Source: Amoebophrya sp. A120 (Eukaryota > Sar > Dinophyceae > Syndiniales > Amoebophryaceae). Taken from it: 64,000 nt of DNA. How positions within the stretch are numbered: the stretch's first letter is position 1; every line of letters begins with the position of its first letter. The DNA lies in contig CAJINV010000002.1 of assembly GCA_905178155.1 (NCBI GenBank), forward strand, positions 12,471,621 to 12,535,620. The letters run 5' to 3'. Below are positions 1 through 11,896 of this stretch, in pieces. The notes under the pieces are model-generated. The model was not told the origin of the DNA. It saw only the letters and a program-made list of their open reading frames with translations, and searched no databases. The position numbers were made by a program, and so were the translations under genes.

Positions 1-1125
1 GAAACAGCACCAGCAGGATGAGAAAGTGATACAGATACACACAAGTCGAATCAAGAAAAAAAGAACTGAACGTACGTTCGCCACAGCCGAGGTTTTAATG
101 GACTTGACGGACTTCGCGAAGTGCAGTGTCGAAATAGTTTCCTGCACATTGTCCTCCGCCGGCGACAGAGCGGTGAGCATGATGGTTCGACTGTTTCCCG
201 CCAGCGCGTCGCGCAGGATGAAGGTCAACTTTGAGTTTCGAAAGGGCGCAGTTTTCCCTTCCCCCTTCGCCAGTGCGGCGATCACCATGGCCAACGCGGT
301 GAGCGACTTGTTGATATTCGTTGCCTCCTTCATCCGGTCGCCCGCCGCGCCGGTCTTTTTTGCGCGCTCGGAGCCCGCCAAATCGACCAAGTTCACTTTG
401 GAGGTTTTGGCCTGCCCGCCCTCCTCCTGGTCCAGCTCCAGTGCGAAGACGCAGTGCGACCGCGAACTGACCGCGTTCATCTTCGTGGCCGCCACGGACC
501 GGGTTCCGAGTCCGCGGTCCATCTGCACAAGGCACTCGTCGCTGGACGCCGTGGGGACCTCCGTGAGTCCCGGGATAAAAATCCCGAGCTTGGGGTGCTG
601 CTTCACCTCGAGCTTCGGCGGTTCGTACCCTTCCGTGCCCAGCTTGGGATCGAGCAGGTCGTGCACGATCTCGTTGTAGATTTCCAAAAAAGACACCTTC
701 GTCCCGAACTTGAACCGGCTGGGGTCTTTGTCCTTCATTAACGACTCGTACAGGTCCTCCAGCATCCGCGGCAGCAGCCCGCGGAGGTCGTCGGGGCCCC
801 CGATCACGGAGTAGGACTTGCCGGCCCCGGTCTGTCCGTAGGCGAACATGGAGACGTTCAGGCCGCTGTACAGGGTGTCCAGCATCATCCGCCCCAAATC
901 GGCCATCACGGTCTCCTGGGTGATGAACTCCCGCTGCTTGTCGTGGCTCCAGTACGCACGGTCGAACTCAAACGTCTTCTCCTGTCCGTTCTCCGTGACC
1001 ACCACGTGCCGTCCCTGGACGGTGTCGTCCGGCATGTCCACGCACAATTTGCTGTCCAGGTCCTTCTCGCGCTGGTTAAACGGCCGGCACCGGGTCACCA
1101 CCATAATATTGTTTGCGTCCGACAT
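1..1125 (-). CDS. Kinesin motor domain protein, kinesin-3-like (partial, 5' part)
   Basis: Microtubule motor ATPase. On the minus strand an ATG at 1125 opens a 350-codon exon that is a nearly complete kinesin motor head. Visible motifs in order: the opening beta strand ending TRCRPF, the P-loop GQTGAGKS near residue 97, FLEIYNE, the switch I sequence NAVSSRSH, switch II LVDLAGSER, and the closing NSKLT...LRDALAGNSRT and ETISTLHFAKS segments. The FEFDRAYWS stretch before the P-loop resembles kinesin-3 (KIF1/UNC-104) heads, but the subfamily is a weak call because the tail lies outside the window. The exon appears to end at 76 with donor GTACGT at 75, so the neck and tail lie to the left of the window. 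It points the same way as every other gene here. Confidence 0.9.
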   Translation of the reverse strand, partial: MSDANNIMVVTRCRPFNQREKDLDSKLCVDMPDDTVQGRHVVVTENGQEKTFEFDRAYWSHDKQREFITQETVMADLGRMMLDTLYSGLNVSMFAYGQTGAGKSYSVIGGPDDLRGLLPRMLEDLYESLMKDKDPSRFKFGTKVSFLEIYNEIVHDLLDPKLGTEGYEPPKLEVKQHPKLGIFIPGLTEVPTASSDECLVQMDRGLGTRSVAATKMNAVSSRSHCVFALELDQEEGGQAKTSKVNLVDLAGSERAKKTGAAGDRMKEATNINKSLTALAMVIAALAKGEGKTAPFRNSKLTFILRDALAGNSRTIMLTALSPAEDNVQETISTLHFAKSVKSIKTSAVANVRSVLFFLIRLVCICITFSSCWCCF

Positions 1126-4100
1126 CTTCTTGTTCCGTTTCCGTGTTGGCAAAAATTTCTCGTCAAAGAGTTTGCGCCAGGTTCAAGATGCTGCGGGTCC
1201 TCGTCGTGGAGTTGTAGATCAATGATCTTTTTTCGCCGCAAAGCCAGCTTTCTCGGATTTTTTCAAGATTTCTTGCCGGAATAACGACTAATGCTCAAGA
1301 TTTTCTTTATCTTTCAACGCGAAGATAATTACCAGTTACTGTATTGATGCAGATGTTGCCAAAAGCGGGATGCGCGAGTGATGCAAACATCTTGAAGCGT
1401 TAGAAGGGGAGGAGAGTTTATTGGTTCCTGGAAACAAGTCAGAATGTGTCCGATTTTCCTTCTTGGAATGGTGCGTTAATTCGCATGCTTACTGCACAAA
1501 CGTGCACGCGTTTTCGTGATGATGTATTCTATCTTCACACGACATCATCAACCATGTAATCATAGATACTTTTCTTGTAGTTTGGACGCTTTGGCTGAAC
1601 GAGAGGAACGGGTGGTGTGTGACAGCCATCCGCTGCAGGGCGTACGATTCACCGAAGATTATCTTATGCCAACACAAGCTGTACGTCACCGAATGAACAA
1701 GTAGCGCACGACCTGTTTTTCTATAACCGAGTTCCTTGCATTTGCACAGACATCAAAGAGTTTGTTGTAAGGACGCAGCGACCCAACATGCATGGCATTT
1801 GTGGAGACCGAGAACAGCATTCGATTTCGACCGACGCTTCTGCTTGCCATTGCTAATGTAAGTATCGCTGGCGCCGCACTACAAACATCAACCTGCCACC
1901 TTTCAAAGCATGAATTAGCACGACTACCACGACCACTTCAAGACCAACGCTTTGCGCAACCAGAACCGAGTCAGTTCGATTCCCAGTTCGAACTTTGGTC
2001 GTAAGTACAGAAGTGGACTGAAGGCGCCACATCATGGAAGCCTCACGCGTCGGTGAACAAATTAGGGCCTGCCGCGTTCCACAAGTAGAATCTTGTCACC
2101 GCGAGAAACAATCGTCCGAGTTTTGCTCGCGCCCCTTCGGCGAATTGTTGTCTTTCATTTTCTGTGCTTCTTTTTTTTTTGAGGCTAAAAGCCTCGCTCA
2201 CTTGCTTTCGATTAGAATAAAAAAACATTCGTACACTTCAGGTTGTGGAGTCGAGACACAGCGATCTATCTCGAGCTTTTGTTCTTCGTGGGCACACATT
2301 CTTCGCGATCTTGATTTCTGATTATATCTGTCGCCTCTACCTAGTCAAGTCGCACGAAAAACATATGTTGGGGGCTGCTTGTTTGTGCTTCCAGTGGGAA
2401 AAACAAATTGAAGTTATGCTCTAACTCCATGTTGCGCTGCGCAACACGCAAAGCATGGCAACACTATGTCTACTACTTCCTACATCCATCTGGCGAGACC
2501 GTGATGTCGCACCATGAGAACGACCCTGCCGGGCACTCTCTAGTCGTTCCTTTCCGTACTAAAGTAGCTACAAGTACAAGCGCACGAGCCACACAATTTC
2601 TGGTTGTTAGGTCAGACGGAGAGGAAGTGAGAGACACAGAAAAGTTTGGAAAAATTAGGTCTGTGATACACAAACTAGGAAAAACCAGGATATGGATCAT
2701 GTGGCGCACCGTCCAGAATACGCTGGACTTCCGAGAGAAAACAAGGTTCATTTCCCAACGGCGAGCGAGCCCTCTGTTCCTCTCCAAGAGTCGCTTCGCC
2801 TCCGCAGTCCTAGAAAGATGAGGAGCACCAGAGCCAGTGCCAGAACATGAACGGAAATAGAAAAATGAACGAAATCCATCAGGATTTTCGCTTCATCTTG
2901 TCCACTATTTTCTATTTCAATTTCCGTTTCTCTTCTTGCTCAAGAAACAAACAAAAACCATACCAAACGACACCATGCGTCACCGCTAGTATGGTCATGC
3001 TGAGAATGTCGCTATTGTAAATGTGAAAATTTAGTAACGCTTAGATGAAATAGAACGGAAACGTTGTCGTTTTGGGTACACCCATGAAAAAAATCGCCAA
3101 GTCATAATCCATCTGTAATATCCATTAAGTTTTCTACCCTACGAAACAATATCAAGTACGTGCCACTTTTGGGCCAAGTTGCCAAAATGGAAGTTCCATT
3201 TGATGCTGCAAATCGCAACTGAAAAACTCAAAGCCTTCTATTTCATCGCCTGACCTCTTCTGCTTCACAAGCAGTGGGTCACTGTTTAAAAGGTTCAATA
3301 TTACGCGTTTGTCAGATGAAGATGTCTTCAGCATCGTATACAAGAAGAATAATTGATGTGAATCATAAACATAAGTAATCGTCGTCAATTATTGGGTTCG
3401 GTGCTCGCCCAAAGACGCTTCAAATGAACGTCTTCGCATTCGTTTTTTCTTTTCGGGTACATACATTTTCATTTTCACGAACCCAAATTTTTCAAATGTA
3501 TTACTAGGTCGAACTTTTTGATTTGATGATGGTATACAATCAATCTCCACGAATAGACAACTGGAGAACCAGGAAATAACAACCTAGAATTACGATTAGC
3601 TTCTTTGAATTTCAATTTCTCATTGATTTGTCAATAGCGAAAAAGGAAAAGCAACATCATCAGAAACCCATGTTTTGAGTTTTAGATTTGAAGATTCATG
3701 TGTACAAGTGTCATAACGGAGCAGAGATAAACTGAGATTTACCTCTTGTTGAAAAGAGAGTTGTATAAGCAAAAACTATAGGTCGCTATCAATCACGGAC
3801 AGCACAGTGTGCTGCTGCTGACGCGCTTCGTATCTGATTACTGGGTAACGAGGATCGGCAAAAACGAAGCCGTCCGTGTCCGACTTGTTATTTCATCTAC
3901 AATATCATCGCTTTTCTTTGTGAAGTAGTACTTAGGTTTGTGTGAAAGATATGTCAAATGCGATTGCGAGAGAGTTCTTGTAGAGATAGTGAAAACAGAT
4001 AACCATTCAAACAGCAGATGTGTCTACCGTCCTTGTTTCGGCTCTGAGCATGCGCCGGGGGAAAGATGGAAAGGGTTCCTAGTTCCGCTTCAAAGAAATT

Positions 4101-4468
4101 CCACTGTCAAAAATCTTGCTTCGGATGTGGGATCGACAGCATCGTGCAGGCACGTTGGTGTCAGACACGGACACACCTGGCAAGTTTTTCCAGTTCAACA
4201 TCGCCATCGGTTTTCGATTATGCTGCGAAGGGGGTGACCTCTGTCCGTTGAGCACGATGGTGAAGGTGGCGTGGATCATGTGGAGAAAAAATTACTACGT
4301 AAGTACGTTCCAGGGGGCAAGGGAGAGGACTCAATGAGTTCTGGCACAATTCAATCTTGCAAGAAAACTAACATCGAAGACGTTGTTGGCTCTCAGAAAG
4401 GGACGTATGGGAAACATCCACGGAAGTGAGTAAATCTTCTTGCGGACGCTGCGCATCAACTTCCGAAT
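1126..4468. other. Gene-free spacer, 3.3 kb
   Basis: A relatively AT-rich stretch between the start of the kinesin gene and the end of the eIF2A-GYF gene. Only short open frames occur on both strands, with no recognisable domain and no consistent codon pattern. It could hold untranslated sequence or a non-coding RNA, but nothing specific can be supported. Confidence 0.6.
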
Positions 4469-7400
4469 TTATCTCCGATAGCTCGACGCCGGTACGTTTG
4501 GAAAGGATTCAAAGGGCTCCGCCGGATGTTTCCATAGCACTGAGAAAGGGAGGAACTCCATGTCATCCGTAAACCGCATCTTCAGTTCCGGCTTGAAGTA
4601 TCTGAAAGTCAAAATGAAAATTTACTAGAAAGATATAGTAGCTTGAGAGACCTACCTCATAGATGTATGAGTCAAAGCAATACGCATTGACAGCAGCTGC
4701 TGCAACAGCATCGGAAAAGCGAAATCGATTCCGACAAACATGGCACGAGGCAAAAGCGGAGTGAAGTTAGATAATCAATTGCTAAATACCCTAGCTGGTG
4801 CCACTGCAGCATTTCCTCGAGTTCGAAGGGCCCTTGCACGTTTCCTTTCGGGTCCACATACTGCCATCCGTTGGTCGGACAGGGTCGGTTGTCCCGCAGA
4901 GGGCCCGGCCCGCCTTTCCCGGCGTCCTTTCCGCCGTTCGGCATTCCGTAGTGTCCCATGTTTGGTGGGTGATGCGGGAACGGCGGGGCGCCCGGGTGGT
5001 GCGCGAAGTGGGGTGGATACTGTCCGGGGGGAACGCCGCCCGCTCCCGGGTAACCCGGCGCTCCCGCGCCGTAGCCGTTGTACGGGGGTCCTGGCGGCGG
5101 GCCCGGGATCATACCGTGTGGGTAGGAAGGCGGCGGCGCGCCGGGGTAGTTGGGATAGCCCTTCATCGGGGGGCCACCCGGCATGCCCGGGTAGGGCCCG
5201 TTCATGGTTGGTGGCGGGCCTCGAGCGTTCGGTGCAAACTGGCTCGGCGGCGCACCTGGGGGTCCTTTCGATGCTCCGGGGGGCTGCGCCGTTGGTGGAC
5301 CACCCGCGCCCACTGTGCGCAATGGTATGCTCGAATTCTTTGGATCGTTCGCTGCCTGCTGCTGGGCCATCGCCGCTGTGGTTGGCGGCTGGTGCGAGGG
5401 TGGTGGTGGCAGGCCGGTACTGCTATTCTGCTGCTTCCCGCCATTCTCGGTTGCTGCCAAGGCACCTCCCTTACTTGACGAAGAGGAGGTGGCCGGTTGC
5501 CCGGGCTTTCCATTTGCTGTTTCGGCACCCGAAAAACCCTTTGCGCCCGCTTTGTTCTGCAGTTTGCTGTTCATTTTTCGTATTTTCCAAATCTTCTTCC
5601 AATCGATTCGTGTGCACGCGGCCGTGAAGCTCAAAACCATGTTACATCACGAATGTAGAGCCCAATTTGACTAGTATCTACCTCAACAGAGAGCAATCGC
5701 GCGGTCAGAGCCAATAAAAAATCACGGTCTCGAAATCAAAGTACCTATCGCCCCTTTCGTCGTCGCTCTGTGGTCTGGAGTTCGAAGGCGTCTTCTCCGG
5801 ATCCACTCCGTTCTGTGACCTTCTTGCCGGAGGAACTGTAGAAATTTGTGGAACATTCATTGTGTACATTTTCATCAAGTCAGGTGGTGGTAGAGATGAG
5901 CTTATACACTTTGCGACACAACAAAAAGGACGAGCGCTCCTAGCCCAATAAAACAAGAGCAACCGAATACCGTCAGCGCCACCATTTGCCGGCTGCTCTG
6001 CTGATGTTGAAGTGGTTGCAGAATCTCCTGCACCAGTCTTGTTGGCCTTCTCCTCCTTTTTCTTTCCGCTTGGAACGGCCTGTCCTCGAATCCATGCCTT
6101 GTCAGTACGCCCACTGGGCTCACTACTCGAGTTACCCGACTCCTCCTTGCCACTAGCGACGCCGGTGGCGCCCCCGCTGCTACCGTCCTGCTCCTGCTTC
6201 GCCGCGTCTTTAATATTGCCCGCCTTCGCGCCACTTGCTGCGAGCAGTGCCTTCTTGCCGTCAGGGCTCTTCTTGTCGGGACTATTGCTCCTCGGGGAAC
6301 TCTATCAAATGCAAAAATGTCTGGGTCTGGAAGAATTCATGTTTGTCATGCTTGTCTGGCATGACTCTTCTATCTGTCATGCACGTTACCCAAGAGCTCC
6401 GCTTTTCTGTGATGCAGAAGCGCAGTTTGTCATGCGGAATAGGCAACACCTAGGAGCTCAGAAACGTGTCATGCTGAGCCAGCATCTGTAGCCTCATCAT
6501 GAGACGCCACCCAGCATCACAAGTTTCCAGACCCAGACATTTTTACTTTTGATAAACTCGCGTCTCCGGTCTGCCCAAGCATGAAAGCCTTGATACTGTT
6601 ATTCGCCGGCTCGCCCCGTGCATGGGGCGGTCGGTACGCGGCCTATCCCGTGTAAAAACGTCCCCACCCCAGAGTCAAGATGGGGATTTTGCAACACAAA
6701 CCTAGACCTTTTCCGAGTCACGCATGACAAGTTGCAGGCTGTACTGTAGTGCAGTTTAGCAAGGGAAGCAGCATAAGAAATCCGTCTCCTTATCCTGTTT
6801 ACAGCATTACAAGTTGCAAAACACGATGGGCAATGCCTCTCATGGGGATGCGCATTACAAATGCTCTTGTGCTTGCAAATCTGCATGACAACACTGGGGT
6901 GGGGATGTTTTTACATAGGATACGGCCTTTTTGGGCTTTTCTTCTGTAGTCTTTGAACACGCAGCAGCTGCCTTCTTGATGTCCTGCCTCTGCGGTCCTT
7001 CGAAGTGGCTCCCCTTGCAGTCGTGCGGACGGATGCCGACCTGAGGTGAACATGCAGATGAAGAGTGGGGATATCGTAAATGTGCGCCATATTCCAACCA
7101 ACGCATCAAGAAAAATACAGGTACTAGATATTCATGTCCCAGTCTCAGAAGCAAAAGATCATAGCATATTAGTATTACGTGTAGAGCTCAGAGGTAAAAG
7201 AAAAGCATGAAAACTCTGTACCTCGTAAAGTTCTTCAAACGGCTCTGTGTGTCGCCCGGCTCCAGTCAAGCAGTTCCAAATTGTGAAACCATTTCCGACG
7301 CGCATCCTTGGCGCAAGCACGGCAGTGATGATATGTATGCCATCCGCACTCCATTCGACCTGTTGATGTTTGATGTCGTCGGCTAATCCAAAAACACACT

Positions 7401-9395
7401 AGTTGTAGAAACACGAGAATGCGCAGAACTTCCGGTAGTTCCGGGAGCGTCTACAACTCTACGTGTAAGTACGTACAGATAAAAAAATTGAAATAATCAA
7501 TGCCTCGCATCACAAAATAATTATCTTCCCAACATTGGAAGTGAGAAAGAAAAACGCTACCGAAACAGTGCAGTTGGCCTGGGATGTCGCCATTTTCTCG
7601 AGTTTGTCGGTATCGGTTTTTCCAAAGAAATCCAACTCCCCCGCTAAGTTTCCAAAACCGCCGATGAGGCAGACGGAGCCAAATTTGTTCCATTTCACAC
7701 TATTTCTGTGCGCCTTGTCCGCGAGAATGGTGAGGCATTTTGCCTGCTTTGTTAACCGGTCGTACTTCCACAAGCTGACATTTGCGGGCTGAAATCCCCG
7801 AATCAGGACAAAAAGGTCTTCTGCCGGCGACCAGGACACCGCTTGAATGGGTTGGTATCTGAGATTGTGTAGGAAAATTCAAGATTTATTTCGTAGTTGC
7901 AACAGCAGCAGTACTTTGCTTTGACTTCCAGTGTTCATCTTTCAAGTGGTACATGACAACCAGAATCTCACCAAGCGTACCAAGTAGTTAAAAGTATTAA
8001 TGCATTTCAAGTTGAGTTGATACTTCCCATCCGCGTCTTTATTGAGCTCCTGGACTTCTGCATCTGGGTCGTTCGGGAGCAGTAACAAACGTGTGGAGCC
8101 GTAGTAGCTCACCCCCGTTTCGTCTACTTCGGTCTCCACTAGGGCGAGCAAAGCGTCGCCACTTGCGCTCCACTGGAGATCTGCGGACTCTCCGCTGGCG
8201 GACTCTGCACGCTTGGATAATACGAGCTTTGTCGACCCGGCAGCCTTCGTGCAGTCGTATATCCGTATCTCGGCGGGAGACGACACCCGCTGCATCTCGT
8301 TTCGCCCGTCAGACACAAACAGGGCGAGTTGCAGCCCGGCGTTTTTCGGAGTGGCCGCGGTTTTTGCACTCGCGGGAGCCCACTGGGCCACCAAATTTGC
8401 GCGCTCCTCCCGAATCTCGAATAAAGGCGTCGCATTCAAATCATGACCGGGGAGGAGGTGAAGGACGGACTCCCGACAATTTTTCTCCGGCGGAAGTATC
8501 TGTGGTGTAGCGAAATTGAGAATCTTCTGGTTTATTGTTATTCTTTGACGCTCAACATCTACCAAAAAATTAAGCAAAGCTGCATACTCTGTATCAAATC
8601 GAAAAAATGTGCATGATATTGTGCAATAATCATTTCTTGATAGTACCCTAGCGCAGACAGATTCATCCGGAGCCCAAAGGAGAGGGCAGGCTTTCTTGCT
8701 GCTCCCGTCACCCTTGGGGACACTGAACTGCGCTTCGATCTTCAGAGTTTCTGCGTTCCAAACGAGCAGGTTCGGTGGTGCCGTTTCGCCTTTCTCGACC
8801 TTCTCTGGCGGGTTTTGAGTCACCAAAAACCTGTAATTTCGTTGTTTTTTGCACTTTTAGAGAAACGCTTTCTCCTACTTTGTGGGAAGCCGAAGCGGTA
8901 AGCATACTTACATACACATAGCACAGCAAGAAATGGCAGCAGTCAATGTGAAAATACTTTGATGATGGCGACCACCAGATGTGCTGGGTGTTCGTGGAAC
9001 TGCCCTGCAGAATTTGCACGGTTGGCTTGCCCTTTCGGAGACCGATGATCACCACGCCCTTGACGGTATCGCCGACCGCGAGACATTGCGAATCGGGAGA
9101 CCAGGAGGCGGACTTGGGGATGTGCGGAAGCTTCGCGAGCTCTTTCGGGTTCAGCTTCTCCTGGTTGGCGACGCTGGCCTTGCCGAGAGTGAGGATCTTC
9201 AGGTTCTGACTGGTTCGCACAAAAAAGGCGAGGGCCGAAGCCTCCACATCCATCGGCATTCTGCACTTTCGCGGTCTCAACAAACTAGGAGAAGTCCGAA
9301 GCTCGTCTCGCTGTAGAAGGATGGGTCAAATACTTCTCCGACGATTGCTGCTGGTCCACGTCTACGTCCTCAAACAGCTGGAACAAGCGGAGCTG
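4469..9395 (-). CDS. EIF2A: Translation initiation factor eIF2A fused to a C-terminal GYF domain (5' end unresolved)
   Basis: eIF2A is a beta-propeller protein that helps deliver initiator tRNA to the 40S subunit on special mRNAs. Proposed exons (minus): ..9334, 9284-8916, 8830-8024, 7858-7561, 7359-7222, 7040-6928, 6643-6560, 6302-5971, 5835-5745, 5566-4790, 4601-4469. Phases agree at every join, and from 7040 to the stop the sum is exactly 510 codons. eIF2A hallmarks are DETGVSYYG, IGGFGNLAGELDF, LAPRMRVGNGFTIWN, FEELYEV and AYRPPHARG; the last is assembled only after removal of the element at 6644-6922. A Lys/Ser/Gly-rich and then Pro-rich linker follows. The protein ends in a GYF domain with W.Y.D, QGPF, the MLQWHQLGYF core and a short C-terminal tail. 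GYF domains bind proline-rich peptides. The linker and GYF part could be a separate gene starting at the ATG at 5640 or 5574, but the in-phase introns argue for one protein. The AT-rich 8500-8650 stretch may hide another intron. Confidence 0.8.
6303..6554. mobile_element. Introner element, family 1, copy A
   Basis: A 252-bp insertion in the linker exon of eIF2A-GYF. It runs from TATCAAATGC to CTTTTGATA. Its ends are long inverted repeats built around ATGTCTGGGTCTGG and CCAGACCCAGACAT. It is flanked by exact 5-bp copies of AACTC (6298-6302 and 6555-6559). Removing the element plus one copy joins GAC GCG AG to T TCC CCG and keeps the Ser/Lys-rich frame open. No protein is encoded inside. In the sense of the host gene the ends read TT...AG or AG...AG, depending on register, never GT-AG in frame. 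The interior holds several CATGACA/TGTCATG motifs. Confidence 0.9.
6644..6922. mobile_element. Introner element, family 2, copy B
   Basis: A 279-bp insertion only 84 nt of exon away from copy A, in the same gene. It starts TATCCCGTGTAAAAACG and ends with TTTTTACATAGGATA. Subterminal inverted repeats are CCCCACCCCAG and CTGGGGTGGGG. It is flanked by 5-bp copies of CGGCC (6639-6643 and 6923-6927). Removing the element plus one copy recreates codons for KKA-AYRPPH, a conserved eIF2A motif. This is the only copy where a GT-AG boundary is available; that choice adds one Ala codon and keeps the frame. Confidence 0.92.
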
Positions 9396-11342
9396 CTGTA
9401 GTATTTCTTCTGTGGCCCGACTAGTTGTACACCTGTGCGTCCTTCTATTGTCGTTTCTTCGCACACGTCAATCGATGTCGCTACCACCACTGCACCCGCC
9501 GGATCGGCCGCTTGATATCGTGGGCAGTGAGGACCGAGCGACGCAACAAAAGTTGTTGTTGGTTACGGTATGAATGCAGCTATTCTAGCAGTAGCCAAAA
9601 CCGCAAACCGCTTGAGTTACGCACGGGTAGAAATTTCGTTTGAAACAAAGCGTCTGTTTCTTGTTCCCGCCTTTCAAAAATGAAAGATAGATGAATATTA
9701 TTCTTAGTTGCTCACCACGAGGCACATTGGAATATTTGTTCCTGGGTTGCCCAAAATCGTCACTGCTAAAGGCGGAGCACTGACGAGCTACAAGTTGGAC
9801 AGCGGCGAAACTTTTTTTATATTCTGATTGTAGTCGATTGGCAACGTTTTTTCTACTAATTTTGGCGTCTTCGGTATGGTTTGCATACGCAACCACTATT
9901 AGAGAAACTTCTCAGAGCTGCCAATGTTGATTGTATACAACAGGATATCACAGTAGCAAGCAGCCACGGCTTCGGCTCCGGCTGCGTGAGAAGCTATAAG
10001 GATATCGCTATGAGGCCAAGAAGGAAAGAACCCAGGTGGCGGCGCTACGGTACACTAATTTAGGCTAGGATAAGATAACCAAGCTAACTATGTGTTCTTG
10101 AGGTTGTTCTAAATATCCACCCTGTGATTGCGAGACGGCTATTGTTTTAGGTAGAAGCAAGTAGAATCTGTACGGAAGTCGTTCTTCTTCTGCTTGCTAA
10201 GGTAGGATCTTCATGAAAAAATACAGAGGTTTAAATTGTAGTACTTTGTGGTCGTTAGATCTGAGAAGAAGCTTTCCAGCATGGAACTAGCGTTGCGTCC
10301 GAGCAGTACCGCGTACTTGCTGGGTGGGTGAGTCCCGTAGTGCTCGGTCTGCTTGGTGCTCGGACGTTCTGCCTTGCGCCAGAAACAAGGGAACGGAGAA
10401 GTGCAACTCTCTGTTTGTCCTCTTCTATCTAATCGTCCACAGCAGTTCTAGGAACGACTACAACTTCAGTATTTTGTTTTTCTGGAGTTGATGTTTTCCT
10501 TTTGTTATGCGGCTCTACTTCGATGGTGAAAGACTTCTGATTCCAAAAATCCAAGACCAAGAGCTTCGTTTACTACGCGAAGAACTCTGACAAACTGCGA
10601 CAATACCGTCTGTAGAGCCCACCACCAATGGTAGTCGAGGTGATGTACGGGACACAAGAAGCTACAACAATACCAATGATCGCACAAAGCTCTACAAAAA
10701 AATGTCAGCCGTTTGTTGATCTTAATAATATCTCGGCCTTTTTCTTTTTCAAGAGAATACCTATAAACAATACTGAAACAATACCAAGGAGATATTTTCA
10801 ACAACGTAGTAGATACAACAACTTTTTCTATGCGTTAGAATAGTACGTGGTCGGCTCGTTCTGATTTTTCAAAGTAAAATCTGATACATCAACGAACTTC
10901 GACGGACATTAAGTACACTTTCCGCTAAGCTATTGGTATCAGTATTAGTGCGGTGCTGGCGAACCTGGAAAAAAAAAACTAAAGGAAGCATTGAAGTTTC
11001 AACATTCTGTTTCTCGACCGTAGCTTGTTTGTGATCATTTTTCATTGATTGACCAGCAAGATTTCGAATTCATTGCAGTAATGCAGCAGCGCAAGCGCCA
11101 GCGCATCCCGATCCTCTTCATTTTCAACATGTGCAATTTTTCTGGATTTCATCGTCTTCGTCGGTCGGAGCGGATCTCAAATTTTCATCTACTTCATTTT
11201 CAGGTTTTGGGTCATTGGAATTTGTCTTCTAGTTGATTCATTAATTTGAACGTCGGCGTACTAAGGTCTCACTCAGCCGTCTCCGTTTCGCAGATACAAT
11301 CAAGGTCGTAATCGTATGAAGATCGCGCCCGGAGGGCGATAT
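9396..11342. other. Spacer that may hold the first eIF2A exon
   Basis: No recognisable gene. On the minus strand at about 9585-9896 there is a 103-codon open frame containing a possible short exon (acceptor near 9815, donor GTGAGC near 9715). It could supply the missing N-terminus of eIF2A, but the resulting sequence has no motif I can confirm. The rest, 9900-11342, is AT-rich and I see nothing in it. Confidence 0.4.
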
Positions 11343-11518
11343 TGGTAACCAAATGCGTGCGCGAAAATCTAACCAGCGCGAAAGCCAAACCAGCCGCGCG
11401 GCGAGAGCGCGGCCCGCGGCCCGCAGGGCCCTAAAGGGCCGCGGACAGCTACTGTCGCCCGCGGCGGCCCGCAGGCTCCTGCGATAAGCATTGAAGGCGA
11501 TATCCGGTCTGCTATTTC

Positions 11519-11691
11519 GCAGCGGGGCATCTTTTCTAGCCCCCTGCATGACAAACTGGCCACCTGGCCCGGAAGGTATGTGGCCAAGGGGGGCTAGCCC
11601 CCCCCGGACCCCCCCCCTCCACCTCCGCAGCGGGCCATCCTTTCTAGCCCCCTGCATGACAAACTGGCCACCTGGCCCGGAAGGTATGTGG
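11519..11691. repeat. Two direct copies of a 65-bp block
   Basis: Copies at about 11519-11584 and 11627-11691 share GCAGCGGG, then TTTCTAGCCCCCTGCATG, and end in CCCGGAAGGTATGTGG, with only a few differences. They lie in the left part of the 1.43-kb element and are separated by a C- and G-rich spacer. Confidence 0.85.
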
Positions 11692-11896
11692 AAAGCCGAA
11701 AATCCGGAAACCCTTCCGAGCAACCAAATTCGGGCATTTCAGACGCGGCGGAGGTGCCGAATTTGTGCCCACAACCCAGACCAAATGCGGACTTTGGGAC
11801 ATGCCTCCGCCCGCTTCTAGTCCGACTTTTTTTCCCAAATCGCGATGGTATGGCGCAAGCGCGCGCCCGCCGGACCGCCCTTGGTGGCCAGTTTCT

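Noticed and set aside
4740-5627. 295-codon plus-strand frame over the GYF exon
   Set aside because: The minus strand encodes the Pro-rich linker and the GYF domain; the plus translation has no domain and mirrors the low complexity.
6303-6554. Bacterial-type insertion sequence
   Set aside because: No transposase frame, the size is only 252 bp, and the element sits in a spliced eukaryotic gene with frame restored on removal.
8500-8650. Two extra introns in the eIF2A exon 8830-8024
   Set aside because: The stretch is AT-rich and has GTACTA and GTAGAT donors, but the combinations I tried led to a stop or did not improve the match with other eIF2A proteins. The uncut frame is open, so I left it as exon.
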